In this document: positions 1 through 5,150 of the stretch, piece after piece
How the letters are laid out: each line of letters begins with the position of its first letter
How positions within the stretch are numbered: the first letter of the stretch is position 1
DNA from: Salinirussus sp.
Lineage (GTDB): Archaea > Halobacteriota > Halobacteria > Halobacteriales > Haloarculaceae
Direction of reading: 5' to 3'
DNA length: 9,945 bases
Assembly: GCA_028275005.1 (NCBI GenBank)
Contig: JAQCNN010000022.1
Location: 1 to 9,945, forward strand
Translations under genes and position numbers: made by a program
Notes under the pieces: model-generated
The model's database searches: none
Told to the model about the DNA's origin: nothing
The model's input: the letters and a program-made list of their open reading frames with translations, nothing else

Positions 1-105
1 GTTCAGGACAGCCATTGCCTCCTCCTCGAAGCCGTGGCCCTCGACGCGCCCGTCGAGCAGGTCGAAGGTGGTGTAGGCGTTCACCCGCAGGATACGGTCT
101 ACCAT
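1..105 (-). CDS. N-terminal part of a small conserved haloarchaeal protein (DUF6360-like), runs off the left edge
   Basis: Thirty-five codons are visible, starting at the ATG at 105 and reading MVDRILRVNAYTTFDLLDGR, then an acidic stretch ending AMAVLN. The reading is continuous to the window edge, so the C-terminus is missing. From memory the sequence matches small (about 90 residue) conserved haloarchaeal proteins labelled DUF6360, whose function is unknown. I cannot verify the family assignment here. Nothing in the visible part suggests a signal peptide or membrane segment, so it is probably cytoplasmic. It lies downstream of the reductase gene on the same strand, but the two are separated by 288 bp of hairpin-rich DNA and it has its own promoter-like sequence. 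It is therefore probably an independent unit. The start is supported by the TATA-like box 25 nt upstream and the lack of a ribosome binding site, consistent with a leaderless transcript. Confidence 0.72.
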   Translation of the reverse strand, partial: MVDRILRVNAYTTFDLLDGRVEGHGFEEEAMAVLN

Positions 106-129
106 ACCCGTGTCTGGCGCTCGCCGGCC

Positions 130-137
130 TTGAATTG
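130..137 (-). promoter_or_regulatory. TATA-like box for the leaderless gene at 1-105
   Basis: On the minus strand this AT-rich octamer (CAATTCAA) lies about 25-32 nt before the ATG at 105, in otherwise GC-rich sequence. That is the spacing expected of a haloarchaeal box A when the transcript begins at the start codon. No Shine-Dalgarno-like sequence precedes the ATG. Confidence 0.4.
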
Positions 138-196
138 TCGTTTCGCGGGGCAGCAAGCCAGTAGCGGGCGCGGGCGGGTGCGGCGCGGACGAGCAT

Positions 197-372
197 CCGC
201 CTCGCGCCCGCAGGCACGAGGCGGTTCACTCGCCGCGAGACCGCGCGGCGGTCGAGCGGCGAGGTCTTTTTCGCCCACGTTTTTGCCGCCAGCGAGGGAG
301 CGGAGCTCCCTCGTGCCGTGCGAACGGCGGCTTCGCCGCCGTGAGCAGAGAGTGGTTCGCCGCAGGCGAACC
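197..372. repeat. Array of five perfect inverted repeats (hairpins) in the intergenic region
   Basis: Five consecutive perfect stems can be read. 197-204 pairs with 217-224 (8 bp, 12-nt loop). 229-235 pairs with 257-263, enclosing a second 6-bp stem 239-244/248-253 with a 3-nt loop. 293-301 pairs with 305-313 (9 bp, loop GGA). 324-331 pairs with 335-342 (8 bp, loop TTC). 354-361 pairs with 365-372 (8 bp, loop GCA). The last three share a format of 8-9 bp stem, 3-nt loop and 10-11 nt linkers, although the stem sequences differ. They fill the gap between the reductase gene and the small gene at 1-105, and no coding frame there looks real. They could be transcript-end or RNA-processing structures, protein-binding palindromes, or a dispersed palindromic element. 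Confidence 0.7.
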
Positions 373-379
373 CGAGCGG

Positions 380-384
380 AAAAA
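380..384 (-). terminator. T-tract terminator of the nitrite/sulfite reductase gene
   Basis: On the minus strand a run of five T residues lies 9 nt after the TAG stop (394-396). Short oligo-T tracts just after a stop are the usual archaeal intrinsic termination signal. The perfect hairpin at 354-372 follows closely. Confidence 0.45.
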
Positions 385-393
385 GGTGGTAGT

Positions 394-2157
394 CTAGTCG
401 TCAGACGGCAGCGGGTCGCCGGAGCCGTCGGTCGGGGCCGGCGAGGCGTCGAGGCTGTCGTCGCCCTCGGCGTAGGGGTACCAGGTCTGCTTCGTGTTGT
501 GCATGTACGGGTCGTCGTAGTCGGTCTCCTCGGGCTCGACGAGTGCCGCGAGGGTCTCCTCGTCGCGGGCCTCGACGAAGTCCCGGAAGGACTCGTCCTC
601 GGCGCGCTCGGCCTCGAAGTTCTCGACCAGGTTCGCGATGGCGCCGGGCACCTCGTCGGCGGCCACACGCATTTCGACCCAGTCGGCAAACCGGGGGTTC
701 TCCCCCAGCCCGCCGCCCAGGCCGATGTCCAGGGCCTCGACCGGCTCGCCGTCCTTTCGGGTCTTCATCCCCCGCAGGGAGATGTCGGCGATCTGTGGCT
801 GGGCACAGGAGGCCGTACAGCCCGAGAGGTGGATGTGGAAGTCCTCGATGTCCGCGGGCAGGTCGACGTTCTCCTTCAGCCAGCGGGCGTAGCGGACCTG
901 CCGGTTTTTCGTCTCGACGATCGACAGCGAGCAGAACTCCGTCCCCGTACAGGCAATCGAGCCGCGCATGAACGGGTGGGGGTCCGGGGAGTAGTGCTCG
1001 AAGAGGTCGTGGTCGAGCAGCGGGTCCAGGTTCTCCTCGGGGATGTCCGTCACGATGATGTTCTGGCGCTGTGTCAGGCGGGCCTCGCCGGAGCCGTACT
1101 CCTCTGCCAGGTCCGCGAGTTCGAGCACGCCGTCGACACCCATTCGACCCACGAGGACGTTCAGCCCGACGTAGTAGTTGCCGTCGTTCTGCTCGTGAAC
1201 CCCGACGTGGTCACCGTGCTGGCCGTCGCCGGCGTTGTACGTGTACTGCTCGCGCATGTCCTCGCCCGCCCTCGGAAGCTCGAAGTCGACGAACTCCTCC
1301 TGGAGGACCCGGCGCATCTTCTCGGGGCCCCACTCGTCCATCAGGAACTTGATCCGGGCGTTGAACCGGTTGTCACGGTCGCCGTACTCCCGGAAGAGTG
1401 CGGACATCCCGCCGGCGACGTCGGGCACCTGCTCGCGAGGGACCCAGACGTCGATACCGCGGGCGAAGCGGGCTTCCTTGCGGGCGAGACCGCCGCCGAC
1501 CCGGACGTTGAAGCCGAGTTCGCCGTCCTTCTCGGCGGGTTCGAAGGCGAGGTCGTTGATGTCGCCCTGGCCACAGCCCTGGTCACAGCCCGTCACCGAC
1601 ACCTTCCACTTCCGGGGGAGATTGGTGTGGTCCTCGTCACCTTTGAACGTCTCGTTGAGGTTCTCCGCGACCGACCAGGCCTCGATATGCTCGTGGGTGT
1701 CCTTGCCGGCGACCGGGCAGCCGACGATGTTGCGCCAGGAGTCACCACAGGCCTGCTGTGTGCTCAGGCCGTTGGCTTCGAGCTTCTCGAAGACCTCGGG
1801 GACATCCTCCAGCTTGATCCAGTGGAGCTGGATCGACTGGCGGGTGGTCCAGTCACAGTAGGCGTTACCGAACTCGGGGTTCTGGGCGGGGCCACGGGCG
1901 TACTCGTCTGCGATCTCGCCGACAACTCGGAGTTGCCCGGGCTTTAGCACGCCGTTTGGCGTTCCGATCCGCATCATGAAAAAGGACTCCTGGCCCGACC
2001 GCTGGTGGTACAGCCCCCACCACTTGAACCGCTCGAACCAGGCGTCGTGTTCCTCGTCCGGGATCGCGTCCCAGCCCTCCTCCGCAAACCGCATGAGGTG
2101 TTCGCGGATCTCCGCGCCGTACACCTCCGACTTCCAGTTCTCGACTTTGCTCGGCAT
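394..2157 (-). CDS. nirA: Ferredoxin-dependent assimilatory nitrite/sulfite reductase (siroheme, 4Fe-4S)
   Basis: This 587-residue cytoplasmic enzyme carries out six-electron reduction of nitrite to ammonia or sulfite to sulfide, with ferredoxin as electron donor. The coupled siroheme/4Fe-4S centre is marked by four cysteines: CTGTEFC (C403, C409) and the signature SGCTASC (C447, C451) followed by a D-I-S-L ending. An anion-site TTRQ motif lies near residue 104, and RNIVGCPVAG at 142-151. The two repeated ferredoxin-like/siroheme halves typical of the family are complete, and the length is usual. An extra acidic tail of about 50 residues follows, a halophilic trait. The substrate is uncertain. 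The active-site loop reads PRKWK (K183, K185), the Lys-x-Lys of sulfite reductases, where plant nitrite reductases have Lys-x-Asn. No nitrate reductase or transporter gene is nearby. The symbol nirA follows common haloarchaeal usage. The ATG at 2157 is preceded by GGAGG at a 13-nt spacing. Confidence 0.92.
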   Translation of the reverse strand: MPSKVENWKSEVYGAEIREHLMRFAEEGWDAIPDEEHDAWFERFKWWGLYHQRSGQESFFMMRIGTPNGVLKPGQLRVVGEIADEYARGPAQNPEFGNAYCDWTTRQSIQLHWIKLEDVPEVFEKLEANGLSTQQACGDSWRNIVGCPVAGKDTHEHIEAWSVAENLNETFKGDEDHTNLPRKWKVSVTGCDQGCGQGDINDLAFEPAEKDGELGFNVRVGGGLARKEARFARGIDVWVPREQVPDVAGGMSALFREYGDRDNRFNARIKFLMDEWGPEKMRRVLQEEFVDFELPRAGEDMREQYTYNAGDGQHGDHVGVHEQNDGNYYVGLNVLVGRMGVDGVLELADLAEEYGSGEARLTQRQNIIVTDIPEENLDPLLDHDLFEHYSPDPHPFMRGSIACTGTEFCSLSIVETKNRQVRYARWLKENVDLPADIEDFHIHLSGCTASCAQPQIADISLRGMKTRKDGEPVEALDIGLGGGLGENPRFADWVEMRVAADEVPGAIANLVENFEAERAEDESFRDFVEARDEETLAALVEPEETDYDDPYMHNTKQTWYPYAEGDDSLDASPAPTDGSGDPLPSDD

Positions 2158-2163
2158 ACCACT

Positions 2164-2182
2164 AGCTACTCCTCCAGCTACT
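2164..2182 (-). promoter_or_regulatory. Shine-Dalgarno of the reductase gene flanked by a 7-bp direct repeat
   Basis: On the minus strand GGAGG (2171-2175) is complementary to the 16S rRNA 3' end and sits 13 nt before the ATG. It is flanked on both sides by the same heptamer, AGTAGCT (2176-2182 and 2164-2170). The SD implies a transcript with a 5' leader, unlike the leaderless genes nearby. The repeat could be an operator or a chance duplication. Confidence 0.45.
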
Positions 2183-2270
2183 TACTTCCCCTGTCACCCG
2201 CCAGACTACCCCCTGCTCGCCGATAGCGGGGCTATTTGCTGTTATGACGGAGCCCCAGCACGGGGGTGTC

Positions 2271-2597
2271 CTACCCGTCGACGAGGTGGATACTCTCGTG
2301 GTCGACCCCGCGAAAGCCCCCGTCGGCAGGGTCGACCACCCGGCCGACGGTCAGCCAGCCGGTGACGCCCTCGGCCCCGCACCGGATACACCGGCCGGCA
2401 AACCGGGACTGTACCGCCGGGCCGGCGGGCTCGACACCCACCTCAACGACGCCCTCGGCCAGGAAGTCGGCCACCTCACACCCACAGAGGTCGTGTTCGG
2501 CGAGCAGCCACAGGTCGCTGACGTTGACCTCCCGGGAGTCGTTGACGCTGACCCAGGCCCCGTCGTCGAGCTGGTGGACGTCGGTGGTCACAACCAC
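2271..2597 (-). CDS. Uncharacterised 108-residue four-cysteine (probable zinc-binding) protein
   Basis: I cannot assign a function. The protein is acidic, with haloarchaeal codon and residue use, so it is likely a real gene. It carries two cysteine pairs, C38-x-C40 (LCGCE) and C70-x-x-C73 (RCIRCG), about 30 residues apart. This spacing fits a single Zn-ribbon-like site. There is no signal peptide or membrane segment. No ATG is available near the beginning of the frame. The GTG at 2597 is chosen because GGAGTG, close to the haloarchaeal Shine-Dalgarno, ends 7 nt upstream. The gene is upstream of and codirectional with the nitrite/sulfite reductase. The 113-bp gap contains a small perfect hairpin (2224-2236) and a separate ribosome binding site, so co-transcription is possible but unproven. 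The zinc-binding idea is inference from cysteine spacing. Confidence 0.75.
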   Translation of the reverse strand: MVVTTDVHQLDDGAWVSVNDSREVNVSDLWLLAEHDLCGCEVADFLAEGVVEVGVEPAGPAVQSRFAGRCIRCGAEGVTGWLTVGRVVDPADGGFRGVDHESIHLVDG

Positions 2598-2909
2598 GAT
2601 AGGTCACTCCAGCACCTGAGTCTGTCGGGTTCGTGACTCCGAAGCCTGTCACAGGATGCGGCTATTGTTGCCGGAGAAGGCGTGCTCACCCTCGAGCGAC
2701 GCGCTGTTCGCCCCGATGGGGTGGGTGTGGGGCCCGTTCACTCGGCGACGCTGTGGCCGCCCTCAATCCGGCCGGAGACGTCGCCGGCGCGACCGTCAGT
2801 GACCCCGAGGGGCTGGTCGACTCCACCGAGGGGCGCGAACGGGTCCGCGAGGCGGCGTCCACACGCGTCCGGGGGGCTAACTGTCGACCCGGGGTGCTCG
2901 CCGGGGAGG
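2598..2909. other. Gene-free, probably decayed intergenic stretch
   Basis: About 310 bp lie between the GTG start of the four-cysteine protein (minus) and the first recognisable ZIP codons (plus). No frame gives a convincing protein across it. Frame 1 from the ATG at 2656 begins with a plausible peptide (FAPMGWVWGPF around residues 18-28) that soon becomes Arg-rich. From about 2740 the frame starting at 2633 gives a haloarchaeal-looking acidic stretch (AALNPAGDVAGATVSDPEGL) that again degenerates. This switching between frames suggests remnants of a broken gene, which I cannot identify. Confidence 0.4.
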
Positions 2910-3543
2910 GTCGTCGACACCTTCGTCGACGTCTTCGGGACGAACCCGCTGGTCCACGGGCTCGTCGGCGGGCGCTTGGCTTTGCTCCCGGCGTCACGCT
3001 CGTTGCCAGCTCCACTGGCCTCATTCTCCCCAGGACGAGTTGACAGAGGGTGTCGTCCCCGGTATCGCGGCGACCGGGCTATTTCGGCCCGTGCCGGTGC
3101 TGGCTGGCGTGTTGCTCGGGCTACGCTTTTTCAACCGCGCCGACGCCGCCGACACCGCCGGGTCGGTGCCGGTCGACGACACCCGGCTGGCCTCCGTGGT
3201 CCTGTTCGTCCTCGTGACCACCCTACACAGCATGCCCGAGATGCTCGCGGTATCGATCACCGCGGTCAGCGCCGGCCTGGACCGGCGCCTCTACGCCGCG
3301 GCCGCGGGGGTCCAGGCCGGTGTCGCCGAGATCCCCCTTGCCGTCCTCGGCGCCCTCACGGTGACACTCGTCTCGCCTGTGCACCCCCACGTAATAGCGT
3401 TTGTCACCGGCGCGATGCTGTCTGTCGTCAGTGACGAGACCATCCCCGAGACCCACCGCCGGGGCAACGAGCGGGTCGCAACCCTCGGGACGATGGCCGG
3501 GGTCGTCGTCATGCTGTATCTCGGTGTCGCGCTTAGGGCCTGA
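2910..3543 (+). pseudogene. Degenerate ZIP-family (GufA-like) divalent metal transporter
   Basis: Intact ZIP transporters are roughly 260-280-residue, eight-helix membrane proteins that move Zn2+ or other divalent metals. Here the sequence is split over three frames. The N-terminal FVDVFGTNPLVHGLVGG is at about 2922-2972. ALGFAPGVTLVASSTGLILP follows in a second frame at 2972-3031, stopping at 3041-3043. The rest, from TEGVVPG to the TGA at 3541-3543, is in a third frame. The region joining the first two segments is missing (end of TM1, the loop and the start of TM2). In the third frame the metal-binding TM4 motif reads LHSMPEMLAV instead of a canonical HNxPEG. It runs directly into the sequence that normally follows the TM5 motif (AGLDRRLYAAAAG), so a block of some 30 residues including the TM5 site is lost. 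The C-terminal SDETIPETHRRGNERVATLG block is well preserved. No start codon or promoter is convincing. Function is almost certainly lost. Confidence 0.82.
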
Positions 3544-3555
3544 GATGGGCCGTCA

Positions 3556-3684
3556 AAAGCGGACACGGTTTCCGCTTTATCCGCAAAGAGCCGCCCGCGC
3601 GTGGACGGGGCGGGCGGCAACTGGCGGTGACTCACGACCTGTCAGCCCCGTATCTCGGCCGCCGTCCGGGAAGTGACGGGGCTG
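3556..3684. repeat. Cluster of three perfect hairpins after the ZIP remnant
   Basis: 3556-3563 pairs with 3571-3578 (8 bp, AAAGCGGA stem, 7-nt loop). 3590-3598 pairs with 3610-3618 (9 bp, 11-nt loop). 3643-3651 pairs with 3676-3684 (9 bp, 24-nt loop). The first begins 12 nt after the ZIP stop and could have served as its transcript end. No T-run follows the second or third. The roughly 270-bp stretch 3544-3816 holds no other gene apart from the ten-codon frame at 3788. Confidence 0.55.
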
Positions 3685-3757
3685 GCGGCTGGCGTCAGCG
3701 GTAGCGGCCGCGGTTGCCGGTATACCGAAGTGCTGGTAGCGTTTACATGTGCGACGA

Positions 3758-3767
3758 GCCTTATGTG
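3758..3767 (+). promoter_or_regulatory. TATA-like box upstream of the 3788/3817 start codons
   Basis: The weak AT-richer element CCTTATGT lies about 22-29 nt before the ATG at 3788. That would place a leaderless start at the ten-codon frame rather than at the 47-residue gene itself. A second AT-rich patch (GTTTACATGT, 3741-3750) lies further upstream. Confidence 0.3.
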
Positions 3768-3787
3768 GGACCGACTGTATTGGTGAG

Positions 3788-3820
3788 ATGACTGACCCGG
3801 AAGGTCCGTCGATGGCATGA
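3788..3820 (+). CDS. Ten-codon upstream reading frame (candidate leader peptide)
   Basis: The ATG at 3788 opens a frame reading MTDPEGPSMA that stops at the TGA at 3818-3820. This stop overlaps the ATG (3817) of the next gene in an ATGA arrangement. The first nine bases, ATGACTGAC, are repeated exactly at the start of the next gene. The TATA-like box fits leaderless initiation here. It could be a coupling leader, a decoy start, or a local duplication with no translation of its own. Confidence 0.3.
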   Translation: MTDPEGPSMA

Positions 3821-3960
3821 CTGACTCAATGACAACAACATCTGATACCGAGGAGGAGGCGCGGGACGAGGACCACTTAGAGGATATCGACGACGGGTGT
3901 GGCTGTGCGGAGGTCTGGGAGCATCTCTCGGAGCGCCGGGAGTCCGAGGACGACGACTGA
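3817..3960 (+). CDS. 47-residue acidic protein with a CxC motif
   Basis: This small frame runs from ATG 3817 (alternative ATG 3829) to TGA 3958-3960. It encodes an acidic protein: an Asp/Glu-rich N-terminal half, then DDGCGCAEVWEHLSERRE and a terminal DDD. The CGC motif (C28, C30) followed by AEVWEHLSERR is the part I recall as conserved in short haloarchaeal hypothetical proteins. One CxC pair plus the following His could bind zinc, perhaps as a dimer, but that is inference. There is no signal peptide or membrane helix. It is upstream of and codirectional with the DUF7119-like gene, 43 bp away, so the two may be co-transcribed. The halophilic residue composition makes a real gene likely despite its size. 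Confidence 0.7.
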   Translation: MTDSMTTTSDTEEEARDEDHLEDIDDGCGCAEVWEHLSERRESEDDD

Positions 3961-4003
3961 GCCGACAGGGGAGTTTTGGTGATGAGCCCGCTATGGTGAA
4001 TTG

Positions 4004-4678
4004 ATGAGTGGTGAAGGCTCCGAGGAGGCCATTCCGACGGACCGTGAGTCGCCGGTCGGCGCCCCGGTGATCCGTGGCGACCCGTCACTGACCGGCGAGC
4101 ACGCCGAACAGGCCGTCGAGTTCGACCCCGACGACCCCGAGAGCCTCGCGCTCGCGGCGGGGACGGTTCGCGCGTTCGCGAACAACGAGCCCGGGGCCGA
4201 CGACAACGTCGTGATGTTGCGTGGGGCCGCGGCGTGTGCCGCACTCGTTCGCGGGGAAGGCTCCTACAAGGCCGCGGCCGCCCGTGCCGGCGAGGGCATC
4301 ACCGTCTCCTTCATCCGGAAGTGGTCGCGGGTCCACGACCTCCCACAGGCGATCCGCCGTCACGTCGCCCGCGGGGAGGTCGCCCCGACCGCGGCGAAAC
4401 ACATCGCCCGCCTCTCCGGGAGCGACCGACTCCACCTCGCGTGGGCGGTGCTCGACCACGACATGACCGTCCGGCAGGTCCGCTCGGTAGCGAGCACCGT
4501 CGGCGACGGGGTCAGTATCGAGACAGCACTCAGCGACGCGGGGGCCACACCCGGGGAACTCGACCTTCGGCTCTCCCCGGAGATCTACTGTAAGCTCCGC
4601 CGGCAGGCCTCACTCGACGACAGCACGCCGGGCGAACTCGTCGACGAGGCACTTGAGGGCTGGCTCGAGGACGGTTGA
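4004..4678 (+). CDS. DUF7119-like protein: ParB-type helix-turn-helix plus C-terminal ribbon-helix-helix-like segment
   Basis: This 224-residue cytoplasmic protein matches, from memory, a conserved haloarchaeal family annotated DUF7119, which has no established function. Residues 13-30 (DRESPVGAPVIRGDP) form a conserved N-terminal block. Residues about 86-160 read like the DNA-binding HTH of ParB/KorB proteins: GSYKAAAARAG, then VSFIRKWSRVHDLPQAIRRH, VARGEVAPTAAKHIARLSG, and the closing MTVRQVRSVAS. The ParB CTPase/nuclease domain is absent. Residues about 186-222 (LDLRLSPEIYCKLRR to the end) resemble a ribbon-helix-helix. The combination points to a DNA-binding regulator, which is inference. 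The ATG at 4004 is preferred over the TTG at 4001 because GGTGA (3995-3999) is 4 nt upstream. It sits between a small CxC gene and tRNA-Lys on the same strand. The 40-bp gap to the tRNA contains the likely tRNA promoter. Confidence 0.85.
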   Translation: MSGEGSEEAIPTDRESPVGAPVIRGDPSLTGEHAEQAVEFDPDDPESLALAAGTVRAFANNEPGADDNVVMLRGAAACAALVRGEGSYKAAAARAGEGITVSFIRKWSRVHDLPQAIRRHVARGEVAPTAAKHIARLSGSDRLHLAWAVLDHDMTVRQVRSVASTVGDGVSIETALSDAGATPGELDLRLSPEIYCKLRRQASLDDSTPGELVDEALEGWLEDG

Positions 4679-4718
4679 TCGTAAGGACTTAGCCACAAAC
4701 AGCCTAACTGTTGTTTGC

Positions 4719-4792
4719 GGGCCGATAGCTCAGTATGGGAGAGCGTCTGGCTTTTAACCAGATGGTCGGGGGTTCAAATCCCTCTCGGCCCG
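4719..4792 (+). tRNA. tRNA-Lys (anticodon UUU)
   Basis: A complete cloverleaf can be drawn. The acceptor stem is 4719-4725/4785-4791 (GGGCCGA with TCGGCCC) and the discriminator is G4792. The D-stem is GCTC/GAGC (4728-4731/4741-4744). The anticodon stem TCTGG/CCAGA (4746-4750/4758-4762) encloses the loop CTTTTAA with anticodon TTT at 4753-4755. The T-arm is 4768-4772/4780-4784 with loop TTCAAAT. There is no intron, and the 3' CCA is not encoded, as is common in archaea. A CTTAG element at 4688-4692, about 30 nt upstream, may be its TATA box. Confidence 0.97.
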
Positions 4793-4838
4793 TGTTCTGT
4801 GTCGCGAACGGACGTGAGCGACCAGACACGTCACTGAG

Positions 4839-4937
4839 AGGTTTGAACTAGACCACGAGCGGCTGCGAGGAGTGGGTCGAGTTAGCCCGACAGGGGGCGG
4901 AACCGCACCACTTAGGTTCGCGTGCCACGAGCGGCTG
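4839..4937 (+). repeat. Imperfect direct repeat upstream of the small membrane protein
   Basis: An exact 13-mer, CCACGAGCGGCTG, occurs at 4853-4865 and again at 4925-4937. Each copy is preceded by AGGTT(T/C)G (4839-4845 and 4914-4920). The second copy lies in the promoter/start region of the gene at 4941, which has a TATA-like CTTAGG at 4911-4916, 25-30 nt before the ATG. The first copy therefore looks like a duplicated promoter segment. Confidence 0.5.
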
Positions 4938-4940
4938 TGC

Positions 4941-5150
4941 ATGATGAACGTCGAGGACAGGCTGGAGCCACTCGGGGTCGTCGTCGGGGTCGTCCTGGTG
5001 CTCGGTTCGTTGGGGACACTGCTCGGTGCACCGTGGGCCTCCGGCGGCGCAGTCGTCACCCTCCTGCAGCTTCTCGGGGTCGCCCTCGGCGTTGGGCTCG
5101 GGCTCGGGCTGGCGCTGCTGAGCTACGGTGTAGGGCTGGGTGCGTCCTGA
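4941..5150 (+). CDS. Small two-helix membrane protein, function unknown
   Basis: From the ATG at 4941 (or the adjacent ATG at 4944) this frame encodes about 69 residues. A short charged N-terminus (MNVEDRLEP) is followed by a hydrophobic helix at about residues 11-30 (LGVVVGVVLVLGSLGTLLGA). A small APWASGG loop leads to a long Gly/Leu/Val-rich second helix (about 37-62). It is probably an integral membrane protein with no recognised domain. The frame is open further upstream to 4872, but the preceding residues look non-coding. The CTTAGG box at 4911-4916 fits a leaderless transcript beginning at 4941. It is converged upon by the gene at 5151-6017, with no bases between the two stop codons. 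I recall similar short haloarchaeal membrane proteins but cannot give a family name. Confidence 0.7.
   Translation: MMNVEDRLEPLGVVVGVVLVLGSLGTLLGAPWASGGAVVTLLQLLGVALGVGLGLGLALLSYGVGLGAS

Noticed and set aside
197..372. CRISPR array
   Set aside because: The hairpins have different stem sequences and no constant repeat of 25-37 bp with unique spacers. No cas genes are present.
34..1947. 637-residue open frame on the plus strand opposite the reductase gene
   Set aside because: It is an antisense shadow. The reductase frame has full family motifs, and the plus-strand translation is Val/Leu/Asp-rich without recognisable domains. Long antisense frames are expected at this GC content.
2682..3434. 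250-residue plus-strand frame across the ZIP region
   Set aside because: Only the short FVDVFGTNPLVHGLVGG segment is ZIP-like. The remainder is Arg/Pro-rich out-of-frame sequence, so it is not a single intact protein.
4719..4792. tRNA-Lys as an integration (att) site
   Set aside because: No duplicate of the tRNA 3' end and no integrase gene are visible in the window.
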